The translations under genes and the position numbers were made by a program. Shown piece after piece: positions 19,812 through 31,272 of a stretch of 64,000 nt of DNA (position 1 is its first letter; each line of letters starts with the position of its first letter). Location: NCBI GenBank assembly GCA_032718475.1, contig JAUCBJ010004188.1, positions 1-64,000 on the forward strand, given 5' to 3'. The notes below the pieces were generated by a model, which saw only the letters and a list, made by a program, of their open reading frames with translations, was not told where the DNA came from and did no database searches. The stretch comes from Nemertoderma westbladi (Eukaryota > Xenacoelomorpha > Nemertodermatida > Nemertodermatidae).

Positions 19812-20817
19812 TGTTCGCGCTTTCAGACCTTTAGCAGTTTAACCTGCCAATTTTAGGTGTCCTCTTGTTTATAAATCGACTTTAGCCTATAACAATTATT
19901 TAATGCACATGAAGTAACATTAGCCGAAGCCAGTCTATGCGCGATCATTCACCCACAGTTAAGGGAGACTTGATTCGGATTCCTTGACCTTATTGCGTTG
20001 CAGACCTACTGTATTATTCGATTGATTGTTACTATATAATCTCTGACAATATTATTGACTTTCAGGGAAATATTAACAGTTCCTTTAGGACGTGTCGCTT
20101 TAAGTATAAAACAGAGCTATGACTTATACTAAACACAATGAGATGGCTAATGATTTTCGTAAATAGCGCATTCTTTAGGAGATGCTTTATTATCTGTCAC
20201 ACTGCTGCATAAGATTTCACACTGCTGCACACTGATCTGCCGACCGTCACTGAATTTGATCATATATAAGGAGGATAGCCACTGACACATGTAGGGATTA
20301 TGAAATAGCATTTACAAAGTTGTTCAGTCAGTGCAGACTGCAGTTTCATCAGTCAGTGATTCAGAGTCAGTTGCAGTCATCAGTTGCAGATAATAGATTT
20401 ACGTTCTTGTAATCCAAAGCCATCTAATGTTGGCCAAAGTCTGAAAATTCCAACACAGAAGTACAGAAGAATCCTAAGCCGGTGTTCTGGGCTTAGAAAA
20501 GATACACACTGACTGAATTGCGTGGGTTTCTGTAGGCACTGTCCAACACAAAGTGAAAATCGCTCTGATTGGTCGAGCGAGCCGAACAAAGAACAAAGAA
20601 AAGCTCCACGCTGGCAGTAAATCAGCTGACAGATGTCGTCATCTGAACTACACTCTATTTAGAGTATTTGGCATATTGCGGCATAAAATGGCTTGTTATG
20701 TCCGGTAAAACACTTACAGGGTACATTGCGGAGAAAATGGCTTGTTATGTCCGCTAAAACAACTAAACAGTTCATTGCGGAGAAAAATGACTGGTTATAT
20801 CCGCAAAAGCTTTTACA
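19812..20817 (-). repeat. BEL/Pao 3' LTR (1006 bp)
   Basis: Downstream LTR in the element's own direction. TG...CA ends. By eye it differs from the other LTR by roughly a dozen substitutions, a 3-bp indel and one 231-bp indel at the CATTTAC/AAAGTTG junction (near 20312). The purine-rich GGGAGCAG directly before it on the minus strand (20818-20825) may serve as the polypurine tract. Confidence 0.9.
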
Positions 20818-20889
20818 CTGCTCCCAGAAAATGGGATTTAATTCTATAAAATATAAAAAATCACAGTTTCTAAAATATAAAAATACTCT

Positions 20890-22448
20890 AAACAGTTAGT
20901 CTTTCTTACGGAACGGCGTTTACGCAGTTTTTTGAGGCTAGCAAGAGTCCTTTTCTCTTTGGGGCGAGCCACTTTACTAGGAGGGCTATAACTCCTGGAT
21001 GAAGGGTGCAATACAATTGCATCGGAAGGTTTTAGGATTACAGTCGGTGTATCCGCCGGTCGAGGTACCCGGTTGATCGGTATCAACCTCAGTGGAATCA
21101 GGTCGAACAACCTTGAGAGCGCGTTTTAAGACAGAAGCTCTTACTGGTTCCTGACGGGTCGTTTGCACGAGAGCGGTAGGTGGACCGTGTGCAGTGAGAA
21201 ATTTCCCAGGTTTGATGGTTCTTTTCGACTCGCATTCTCGGGCTCTGTGGAAATCGACATGCTTCTCCTCGAGCTGATTTTCCTCTGCTTGTCGTTGGAA
21301 TCATTCGTCCAAAACTCTTGCAGAGAGTAGGGTCGTCCAAGTTCGATATCTTCTTAGAGATTCTGGGTTTCCCGATTGAACTGAGATAAGTTAATTCGTT
21401 TACCGCTTGCACTTGCTGCTACAATTTATGTTTCTCTGAACAATCGTAGGTTCCTTTTCAGATCTTTTGTCGAATAGTGTCTAACGCATTGCGTACAACT
21501 CTCTCCTCCACCTCGGTGACAGGTTGTATCGGGGTTAGATCGGGATGATTATACGGGTTGAACGGCGATATTAAATGTCCGCGTCCCAATCCGGCTAGGT
21601 AGGATGGGCGAATATCTAGGGAGCCCATAACCGGAGTGCCACCGACTAATTGTTCGGGTAACACCAGATCTTTGAACAATGAGTACAGTTCAGGAAGATC
21701 TGTCATTCTATTAGGATCAAGAGTCTGAGGTCTCACCAGGGAATGAGGAGGTCCGACCGAGTATTCCGGAACTCTGATCATCGGTTTATTTAAGGATCGT
21801 TTGCGTCGAGCGAGCGTAAGTGATACGTCGAACAAGTTTCGCTCGAAACTCCCATAAATATAGCGAGTAAAAACTGTGTTTAGCGCAACGTCTCCGCGGA
21901 TGTTTATATCTTTCCGTGTGTTGGTTGGGTCTAGGGCATTCATCGTAATAATACCAAAGATGCATGTCTTGTAGGGGAAACGCTGGTGATCTTTCTCCAG
22001 TTTTACAATGTTTCTCTCAGGAATTCCAAATATTCGTTGAAGTCACTGCGTTTATCCGGTTCTTTAACATCTTCTCTTTCGAGTTGGTTTCGAATAGAAT
22101 TTTCGTGTTCGATTCTCAGTTTATCGTTCCGACTCCGCTGGGTATGATATTTAAATAGGATCATTTCCCTTTCGGTGTCTACATCGTCCATATCTTGTAA
22201 ATCGATAGGATGGCCAGTAGTAAAGAAGTCTATATACATACCATTACGATGCATATAGCGAGCGGTGAATTTTCTATAGTCCAATTCACGCGTGAGCTGT
22301 TCCTTTGACATTAGCGGTTCAATATAACGGCCATCGTCCTCCGTAGTAGAGGGACTAGCATCACCGCGTATTAAACTATCAACAACGCTTGCAATGGTAG
22401 TGTATATCGCTCCCTGATACCAAGATCATCTTCTATCAACTCAGACAT
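20890..22448 (-). pseudogene. Extra ORF of the BEL/Pao element, env position, unknown function
   Basis: Between integrase and 3' LTR lies a coding-like tract of about 500 codons broken by frameshifts. It starts at an ATG at 22448 (MSELIEDDLGIRERY), shifts, and continues as 22311-22003 (charged, MSKEQLTRELDYRKF...), then 21943-21458 (DVALNTVFTRYIYGSFERNLF; Pro-rich, PELYSLFKDLVLPEQL), then 21412-21300, then a frame with HVDFHRARECESKR, and finally a basic tail LASLKKLRKRRSVRK ending near 20890. There is no signal peptide or membrane segment, so it does not look like an envelope glycoprotein. The basic end suggests nucleic-acid binding or nuclear targeting, which is inference. I recognise no domain. 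Confidence 0.55.
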
Positions 22449-24219
22449 AGCTGCTATAAGAGTTTATCAATATTATGATTAATTATAATTAGGCTAGCGT
22501 GCGTCGCTGCCTACCCCTCACGGCCCCCGGACAGCGCAAGATCCTCAGCGCTGATGTACTGTCGCCGCTGTGTCTATCGCCAACGTAGTAGCTGCACAAC
22601 GACAACAACAACCAGCGCGAGTCACTCCACTGTCCGTCCCAAGGGCTTAGATTTACTTCAGGTTCTTACTGCAGGGTTAGGGCTACTTTCACAACTGCGA
22701 CTCGCTACTGTAAACATACTTTAGCAGTAACATTCACCTATAAACGCACAAACTCCACACAACTGTCACAAATTGTACACTCTCGGGCCATTTGTCCATT
22801 AGTCAAGTGCCTTCCAGAATGCCACGTTATTATGATGTATCCCTGGATACTAGCAGTGCGCTATTTATGCCGTATGTTATTCAATGGGGCAAGCCCTTTT
22901 ATTGTTCTTCTAACTCACTTCTAATTCTAGCGTGGTTGTTGCCATGGTGACATTATGGAAAGCTAGCAGTAGAATTAGGGTAATTCTCATGATGCATACA
23001 GATCTGGGATGCTATTTAATAGTAATTCTTTAATTGTCAATATTCCCCTTTATACATGATTTTATGAATTTTATCGGCTATTGACTATATATTGGAGATT
23101 CTCGCACACTAATACACTTAATAGGGTGAATCTCCGCTCCCATGATCAGATCATGGGAGCTATATAATTAGATTCTATTAATTAATGGAATTTTGGGAAT
23201 ATTATAAATTGTATAAAATAACAATTTATCAAATTCATGAAAGGATATGAATTTAAATTTATTCCCGTAAATTTTATTATTTAATATGGAATAGACACAA
23301 TTTTATTCCAGAGCATGCCTGGGGACTGGGATCCTTGATTCTAGGAAATTTGTCTTTTTAAGAGTATCGGTAAGTGCTACGATATCTTAATTGACTAGAA
23401 TTTTAAAGGATCTAATTTTTAACAGATTTTAATTTATAAATTTTCTTGTTTTACAAACTCCTTAGAGTTTATTTGTGTGTATTTACTCTATTATAACATT
23501 TGTTTTAATAGATTTTTATAAATATTAACTATGTAATATTTAAGATGGGCACCGATTTATTCCAGAACATGTCTGGGGACGTTAACCACTGATTCTAGAA
23601 TTTTGTCTTTCAAGTATATCAGTGGGTGCCGCGATATCTTAATCGACTAGAATTACAGATGGTCAAAGGGTTTAACAGATCGATTTTGCGTTTTACACTA
23701 CTGTTAAAGGGACATCACGCTACTATATGTATTATTTAATATACGGTATGAGAGCAATATTGCAAGAAGCAATGTCAGTGAGAAGAGGCAAGTCGTTTCC
23801 AAGGTCTACCCAGAGCTTGGTTTAGCCGAGACACGAGGATCTGAACTTTGCATTCCTAATACTCTACTTACCAATAATACTTGAGTATAGTAGGAGCTTT
23901 ATTGTACTTTAATAAGTACGGACATTTCATTTTACTGTAATCACGTATTTATAATATGATACGGACAGTAAGGAAAGAGAAAAAGAATTATTTCTCGCCG
24001 TTGCACTAAATATATATAATATAAGTAATTAAGTAATAAACGCGATTATATATTGCACTATTCTACTAAATAACCACTAAAATAACATTCTACTAAATAA
24101 AATTAAAGAAAACGATTATTATAAAATTACATAATAATACATACCTAAATGTAATAATAAATGTAAATAATAAAAAACGAATATAAAATAATATGGTCAC
24201 ACACCCACTCCAGACGCTG
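22449..24219 (-). other. Non-coding stretch of the BEL/Pao element
   Basis: About 1.8 kb between the integrase stop and the extra ORF, AT-rich with no open frame. It holds a perfect 25-bp palindrome around TGATCAGATCA (23136-23160) and a degenerate direct repeat of about 140 bp (starting near 23293 and 23546), each copy with TTTATTCCAGA, GTCTGGGGAC-like and ACGATATCTTAAT blocks. It may hold a splice acceptor for the extra ORF. Confidence 0.5.
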
Positions 24220-25671
24220 TTATGTTGGGGAGTCCCTAGATGTCTGTTGGATTAGGGAGGTGGTCGTAGGAAGAGTATCTCGCCTTCCATAGTTTCCGGA
24301 CAGTTCTCTGTCTCTCTCCAGTAAACATAAACGACCAACTGGGCGATTGAGCTGCTGCGTCTCGAATACAATTCCCGGTTTCTTAAAGTTACGTCGCATG
24401 ACGACGAGTTCTACCGATCGCACTAAACCATCATCCGAGATATGAGTCTCGATGATACGACCTGTCTGCCACCGCTTACGTGGAAGATCTGTTTCCACAA
24501 TAAGGACCATGTCTCCGGCGCTGACGTTTTCTTGCTGTGCAAACCACTTGGTTCGAAGTTGTAGCGTGGGCAGATAATGTTTTACGAAATGGTCAGCGAA
24601 ACGACGGGATAATAACTGCATAAGTTGCCAAGTTTGTCGGCAGTATTCGTCTCCGTCCGTGATTTCCGATCGTGGGAGCATGGCTACAGGTTTCTTCAGT
24701 AGGAAGTGCGTGGGTGTTAGCGCTTCCAGAGAGTCGGGACTCGATGAGACTGGCATAAGCGGTCTTTCGTTAAGATAGGCGGCGATTTCTTCCATTAACG
24801 TCCACAAAAGTTCGTCGGTGAGATATGCGCGGCACGGCACTATAAAGTGAAATGCGGTCTTAACGCTTCTTATTAACCTCTCCCAACTTCCTCCCCACCA
24901 AGGGGAATCGGCGGCGTTGAATGTCCAGCTAGATGATGTTACCCTTAGCTGATCGTCCACCTGTCTTTGGTTCCAGTCTCTAACGTAAGCCTTGATCTCA
25001 TTATTGGCAGCAATGAAGTTCGTCCCCTTATCAGATCTCATCGTGTTGCTAGTTCCAAAGCGAGCGATCTGTCGGCGTCTAAGAACTTGGTTCAGAGCTC
25101 TACGGGGTTTATGAAAATAATAGCGAGTTCGAATTTCGCTAAGAACTCGTTCTCTACCAGCATGGTAAAGCTTACTGTGAACATCTACAATCATCTTGAT
25201 TTGTATTTCAAGATTTCTAATGAGTATGGGAAACTTAGTGTCAAAGGATAATGGAGCATTAGTTAGTCTTCCTCCAACGCGTATTAACCCATCTATCATT
25301 GTGCTAGAGAAACGATCCCTTAAGCGCATCTGTAGATTTCTCAACAACAGGAAATACTTATCGGAATCCCCATAGCATTGCAGGAGTCTCAGTATCTGCT
25401 TACTGGTTTCTTCATGCTCCTGGTAACTGATCTTCTCATTCAGAAATCTGTCTGATATCTTGTATTTGGGAAGATCTTTAGCAACATGGACCTGCGCAGA
25501 TGTCAGTGGAGCGGTATCACTAGCGATCTTCTTTCTGGAGTAGTGATAATGAAAGCATCGCTTCAAATATGCAATGGCCTTACAGAGCCGATTCCAGGAG
25601 CTATAGTGATGTATCGCTCTCTGCAGGAGGGGTGAGAGCCCTGTGAGACGTCTGGTGTTCCAGATTTCCAA
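24220..25671 (-). pseudogene. BEL/Pao integrase with internal deletion
   Basis: A 483-codon frame in the same phase as gag-pol. It has an N-terminal zinc-binding region with the VHSKLYHAGRERVL histidines; the CxxC half is not seen. The core is abruptly shortened: LRRRQIARFG runs directly into TMRSDKGTNFI, so the first catalytic Asp and its surroundings are absent while the second Asp (SDKGTNF) and the Glu (SPWWGGSWERLIRSVK) remain. The C-terminal part (TPTHFLLKKP, TKWFAQQENVSAGDMVLI, PRKRWQTGRI) is intact and typical of the family. Integration activity should be lost because one of the three acidic residues is gone. The deletion keeps the frame. Confidence 0.85.
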
Positions 25672-26633
25672 TCTCTCTCTCTGATTTCCACAACAGACTT
25701 ATTTGTGGCGGGGAATTTTGGATCCAAAGCGTCGTCTCCGGAAATGTGTAGAACAGACAGATCTATCACGGGTTTAAATAACTTCGATTTACTCGCCCGG
25801 GTTTTAGGTTTGACTTTCTCCGCTCCCTTGGCTTGTCTAATCTCAGCCGTGGTAAGATGAGAAGGCCATTCATCCTCTTCCTTGCTTAGGAAGTCGGGTC
25901 CACCTAACCAGTCTGGAGTATCTATCAGTTCTTGTGGAGTTGCTCCCCTGGAGGCGATGTCGTTAATCGTCCCAGGGCAATGTCTCCATTGATCTATCTT
26001 CGTGCGACTAAGTATAATGGCTACTCTGTTGGTAACGACGACGCTGAACTGACAGACTTCATTGGTTATATACTCCAACACAAGTAAAGCATCGGTCCAA
26101 TGGACAGTTTTCTCCAGTGGATAGTCGATCTGTTCTGTTACATTCCGGCCGATGGCTGTAGCGTATAGAGCCGCTTTTAACTCCGCTCGAGGAACTTTCA
26201 GCTTGTTGTTTATCAAGGCCTTAGAGGTAACCAAGGCGACCTTAATTCCATCCGGAGTTTCAACCCTCAGGTAGGCTACTATACCTATTCCCATGTCGCT
26301 GGCGTCTCCAAACACATGGAGTTGATAGGAATACGTGGGGAGAATGTGACCAAAATAAGAATGGGAAATCGTAAAATTCTCGATGGATGGTAGAGATTCT
26401 TCCCATTTCATCCACTTCTTTAATAATTCTCCCTTAAGTGGATCGTCCCACGAGTGGTTTTCAAGCCACATTTGTTGTACTAAACTCCGAGCAATCAATA
26501 TAACTGGGGTAATATATCCCAATGGATCGAAATAAGTGCTCAGGATACTTAGACAAATCCGTTTTGTTCGAATTGGATTATCTCGCTGTATTAGCTGGAA
26601 AAACAGAATATCTCTCTCCGTGTCCCATTTCAA
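25563..26633 (-). pseudogene. BEL/Pao RT end and RNase H
   Basis: A 356-codon frame, out of phase with the rest of pol. It starts in the RT connection (MKWDTERDILFF, RICLSILSTYFDPLGYITP). The RNase H domain follows, with HVFGDASDMGIG (first Asp), VPRAELKAAL (Glu) and VHWTDALLVLEYI (Asp), then a region with NDIASRG and WLGGPDFL typical of BEL/Pao. It overlaps the integrase frame at 25563-25671 in another phase, so a frameshift lies near there; another separates it from the upstream RT across the LINE insertion. Confidence 0.85.
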
Positions 26634-26809
26634 ACCAAGCGTCTTGGTTTCTGGAAGATCATCCTTGATAAGGTCTAGATCTTTAACTCATCGGTCTTCT
26701 ACCGGGATCGATTCCAGAAAGTCACGGGAGTTACTGGTGAATTTAGTTAATCGAAATCCACCTCTGAAATGGCCTGTATCATTTACCTCCGGCTCGTTTG
26801 GATGTTCGC

Positions 26810-27390
26810 CATCTTTCATTATCTATGCAAGGGCCACTTTTGTGGAACTCATTATCACAACTTATTAGGGACAGTCGAAACCTGGCGATATTTAAGAAAA
26901 AATTAAAATACCACTTACTGCAGATATGATTAAACCATTTCAATTTCAATAGCATACATATATATTTTTTTTTTTTTTTTTTTTTTTCATATACATTCTC
27001 CCCAATTGGTTATCAACAACTTGCATTATATAAATATATTTTCCTTTACATATTTTGCGTCATATATATAGTTTCATACTTTTTTTCTTTACATATACAT
27101 TCTCCCATATTGGTTATCATCAGTTTGCTATGCAGTCTTGTACATACCAAAAATTTTTTTTTTTACATGCAGGAAAAAACAAATATTTATAAAATTCCGA
27201 CAGCAGTCAACCGCACCGCACCCACCTATCTGTATAATTAAATTTACTTTAAACATTCTAGAACTCTCCAGATGCAGGGGTGAGCTAAAACTACACTAGC
27301 TATGCTATAGCGGAAGCTCACACCAATCAACCCAGCAATCAATTTTGTAGGGTATTGTGCGTTATTTTTATTTTATATTTTGGAGGAAAT
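26810..27390 (+). mobile_element. 5'-truncated LINE inserted in the BEL/Pao RT
   Basis: On the plus strand, 26828-26929 encodes the conserved last residues of a CR1/L2-like LINE RT: QGPLLWNSLSQLIRDS then RNLAIFKKKLKYHLLQI and stop. About 450 bp of 3' UTR follows, with long T runs, ending in repeats of AAAT (GGAAATAAATAAATAAG) near 27390. It splits the BEL/Pao RT between the YMDD box and the connection region. The edges are approximate. Confidence 0.75.
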
Positions 27391-27567
27391 AAATAAATAA
27401 GAAATAAAACCTCTTTTCAAGCACTCTACCATTCCTTTGGCGACATCAATGGCTTCTTCCACCGATGGGAGGGACTTTAAATTGTCATCCATGTATATAT
27501 CCCGTTTGATGTTGTCGATAACCGCTTTGGAGAAGGTGTCCCGGTTGTCATCAGCAGTGGTGCGCAC
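27373..27567 (-). pseudogene. BEL/Pao RT fragment with YMDD box
   Basis: Continues the gag-pol frame after an in-frame TAA at 27583-27585. It contains RDIYMDDNLKSL, the RT catalytic box, at about 27484-27495. The frame runs off into the LINE insertion. Confidence 0.85.
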
Positions 27568-27582
27568 TACTGAGCAGGCATT

Positions 27583-29313
27583 TTAAGGGCTCGAAATGAT
27601 CCCAAAAGCCTGGATGGTCATCCAGTACTCCACAGGTTTTTGGCTGAGGTCTCCTTCAGGCCACCACAGAAATCGCAGGCTGTCTCGATCCCTATCCAGC
27701 GCTTTAACTTGTAAGAACATGCCTTCTATATCTGAGGCGAAGGCGATCGAATATTGCCGTAATCTTAAGAGTATTCCCAACAAGGATTGGAGTAAGTTGG
27801 GTCCCGGCAACAACTCGGAGTTAAGGGATTGGCCCATGTAGAGGGCGGAGCCGTCAAATACTACCCGGACTTCATTGGGTTTACCGGGTTTGGGAACGTA
27901 ATGATGTGTTAAATAGTACGTTCTCTCAGTTATGGGTGTTTCTCGCTCCGCATATCCCTTGTCAATGAATTTCTTCAGCTGGGTCTTGTACATCTCCTTA
28001 GCTGAAGCATTTGCCGTAAGGCGTCGATGTAGTTGCGCGATTCTCTTCTCCGCCAAGGGTCGGTTATTTATAAAATTGGGTTCTCGCCGTTGGAAAGGCA
28101 GACCAATCTCATACCTACCTTGATCTTTAAGAAAACGTGTAGTCGTTTCCTGTATCTGCTTGGCTCTTTCCTCTTCTACCGATAGGGCCTTATCGTAGGA
28201 ATTAGGCTCTACAGCTTCTTGAGTAAAGAATCGTACGGCGTGTTCATCGCGAGTCTTCGCGTTGTAACGATCTATCACTTCATTCAGTTCGTCATTGTAA
28301 TCGACTTGTCCACCTGGATGGATTAGGTGACACAGGTTCACTTGGTTTTGCCAAGTTTCATTTTCCGTAAGGAGGTTGATGGTATTCTCCTCGTCGAATA
28401 GTTGATGAATATCGTCATTATCTGAGGAGTATGGTGTTCCCTCAGGTGTGTCGTCTCCCTCACTGATTTCTTCTTCCCATTCACTCACCTGATGGACCTG
28501 ATCTTTGGGTAGCCTTTCCATGAGTGTCCTACGGGAAGGTGCAGTGAAGTACCAACCTACTCTTGTTCTTCCCGCATAGGTTTGCAATGGATGCGGTCGA
28601 GCAGGCCGTTTCTCTAATGTCTCAAGCGCCTCATGCGCATTTTGGCCGATGAGTATCTGTACCCCCGGGTAGTCGGTGTTGAATCTAGGTATCTCCTGCT
28701 GCTGGGTGAAATCGTCTTCATCCCAGTTATAAGGTTCCACTTGGCTGGTAGCGAAGTACTTTATCGCCACCATTTTTACTGACCTTATACTGTGTTTTCC
28801 TAGTTCATCCTGGGGGGTGGACAACGCGCCTACATAGTAGTCTGTAGCTACTGTAGATTTCCAAACCTGCATAATTCCTGAAAGGTTCAACTTAGTTCGG
28901 AACTTGGGTTGTCCAGCAAAGATGTCTTCGGCTAGTTCTTTGTCGATGAATGTTCCTGTGCTGCCGGAGTCAAGGAGGGCGTTCACTATATAGCTCTTTT
29001 TTAACCCGTGGACTCTCAACTGCACTACGGGAAATTCCCGGATTCCTACATTGGATGTTGGTGCTTTCCAAGATGGTTGTCGGTCCGGAGTAGTTAGGGG
29101 GAGCTCGCTATCGGTTTCAGTCTCATACGTAAGCGCTCGATACACTGCGGTGTTTATCATATAGCAGGATTCGTTTTCATCGGAGAATTCGTCCGTGTAA
29201 AATCCTTCCATCTCAGAACTGTGGTCAGTGTCGTTCACATCACTGAATTGGACATGTAGTTCGGACTCACTTACCTGACTCGGGCTGTTTCTTTCGAATT
29301 CGGTGTGCAACAA
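27583..29313 (-). pseudogene. BEL/Pao aspartic protease and RT N-terminal half
   Basis: Part of the gag-pol frame, about 576 codons. The retroviral-type aspartic protease site is LLDSGSTGTFI, with the Asp near residue 115. An acidic linker follows, then RT starting near residue 440 (YLTHHYVPKPGKPNEVRVVFDGSA) with the first catalytic Asp in FASDIEGMFLQV. A TAA at 27583 ends it just before the block that leads to YMDD. It is in the same phase as the gag frames upstream, separated from them by a TGA at 29341; no ATG is needed because this was one polyprotein. Confidence 0.88.
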
Positions 29314-29340
29314 GATATGATGTTTCGCGCCGCACTTAGT

Positions 29341-30408
29341 TCACCTTGCATCGGAGTAACAGGTTCGCCGTTGGTGTCCTTGTCTGAGACAATTATAACA
29401 CAACCGCTTATCCCACATGACTTCGCGTCTATCTTTTAGGGATTTCTTTAGGAATTCATCACACACACTTAAACGGTGGGGCCCATCGCACAATGCACAT
29501 TTTGGTTTGATGTTACTTACTTTACCTTGGGTAGTGTTGTGCACACTCGTTCTTTCCTCGGGCTTTCTTCCATGAATTCTCTTAGGAGAAGTAGGAGGAG
29601 TTTTTGTTACCTGTTCTCTCCTGTCACTAGTTCGAGACTTAAATTTACTTACATCCTTAGGCGCTTTGTTGACATAGTAAGATCTTTTGGTGTCTTTCCC
29701 GTTGTTCTCCTCTTGAGAGGCCTGGCTTTCGCCATCGTCTGTATAACACACCGGTGTTACCTTTCTCCTAGAAACGGGTTTCTCACTTACCTTATTTTCC
29801 GGTGTCTTCTCTCTGGACTGCTTTAGGAGCTGTAATTTTACCTCTCCATCCAAGAATGACATGAGATCAGCCATGGTAGGGTCTCTTCGTTGTTGTTCCA
29901 TCATATATAGAATTCTTTTGTCCCAACGAGTACCCACTCCACCCTTTGGCAAGGTAGATGCTACAGCTCCAATAACCATAGAACTCTGATATTCATGAGA
30001 CTTACCTAGCCAATCTAATTGTCTACAAATCTCGTGGATCTCATCGGAAAATTCTATAATCCCGTTGCTAAGAAACTTTCGGGGCGCTACCAATTTCGCA
30101 TACAAATACCTAGCTATGTTATTCCTATTACCATACCTGATGTTTAGTGTATCCCAAACTTGTCTTAATCCATCTGGATGTCCAATAAACTTTAACGCCA
30201 TTAACTTGGGAGATCCTTCCAAGCACTCGATGAGGAATCTAAGTTTCTCTCCGTTAGATAGCACAGAGTTCTGTATATTATCTTTATAATATTCATTAAA
30301 AGGTAACAATTTCATCTCATCTCCGTTGAACTTAACGATCTCTCCCACCTTTACCGCTTGACGGGCTTCGGTTCTAGCCATTTGACGCGTAAAACTTTCT
30401 TGGGCCAT
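29341..30408 (-). pseudogene. BEL/Pao gag core with zinc knuckle
   Basis: 355 codons with the gag features of BEL/Pao: MKLLPFNEYYKDNIQ, LRQVWDTLNIRYG, then a basic Ser/Lys-rich linker and two zinc-binding segments, CALCDGPHRLSVC and CYNCLRQGHQRRTC, the second a clear CCHC knuckle. It packages RNA and forms the particle in active relatives. It shares phase with the upstream frames (stop TAG at 30544) and with the protease frame (stop TGA at 29341). Confidence 0.85.
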
Positions 30409-30543
30409 CGTATTATTTAATATCGAGTTATCGGTATATAAATTTCTCGGATTATTATCAGGTCTATATGGAATATCATTATCAACAGGTTTATCGTTAC
30501 CCTTAATGGGATTTATTATAGGAGTTTCTACTTCGCTAGCAGT

Positions 30544-31176
30544 CTAGATGCGTGTAGGCTCCACACCTTGCGCATGAAATATTTCAGACCTAACAGGTTG
30601 ACACATTGTTATAGGGGGTGATGGTATACCCCTTTGTATATTTACTAATTTATCGCGTTCTAAAGCGATACTCTGCTGCACTTCTTGCAACTCTATCCTA
30701 CCCTCTCTGACTGTTCCCTTTAACTGTTGAACAGTCCCTTCCATCTCCCGGACCTGCTGAGAGGAACACAAACGGTGTTCCCTCAGCTGCCTGAGCAGGA
30801 GACCCATCTCCCGCCGTCCCTCATCCACCCACTCTACCGCCGAAGCGGGAGCCGCCAACATAGTAGCGGGTAGACGAGGGACGACGGGCGATAAATCGTT
30901 AATGTCTCGCTCGGCGTCCAGGACTGGAATTGACTCTGGAACAGTCCTACTGGGTACAGGTAGTTTAGTACTGTGCAAAGGGAATTTAGAGTTAGGTTCT
31001 GGAAGTACAGGGGTCTCTATCACAGAAGGGGTGGCTTCGAGAACAGGCCTAATTATTTCAGGCTCATCTACTATAGTAGGGAGTCTTTCTACTCTAATAA
31101 TTTGGTCTGTGGGTTGTGTACTACCTAAGTCTGCACTAGCTATTTGCCTTCTCACAGCTGGGGGCAAATTAGGCAA
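30544..31176 (-). pseudogene. BEL/Pao gag N-terminal extension, second part
   Basis: 210 codons in the gag-pol phase, between a TGA at 31273 and a TAG at 30544. Pro-rich at first (PVLPEPNSKFPLHSTKLPVP), then a likely coiled coil (LLLRQLREHRLCSSQQVREMEG and following heptads to about residue 185). No known domain. The spacer to both neighbours is open apart from the single stop codons, so the three frames look like one long gag. Confidence 0.65.
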
Positions 31177-31272
31177 TTTCTGATGGTGAGGCGTTCTTAT
31201 ACGTCTGCTGGAACGAGATCTATTTCCTCCGCCTTCAGGATCTGTTATATCGCCTTCATCAGATGATGTAAA

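Noticed and set aside
20380-20589. Small open frame present in both LTRs (also 35588-35794)
   Set aside because: Its conservation follows from LTR identity; no domain or start context supports it.
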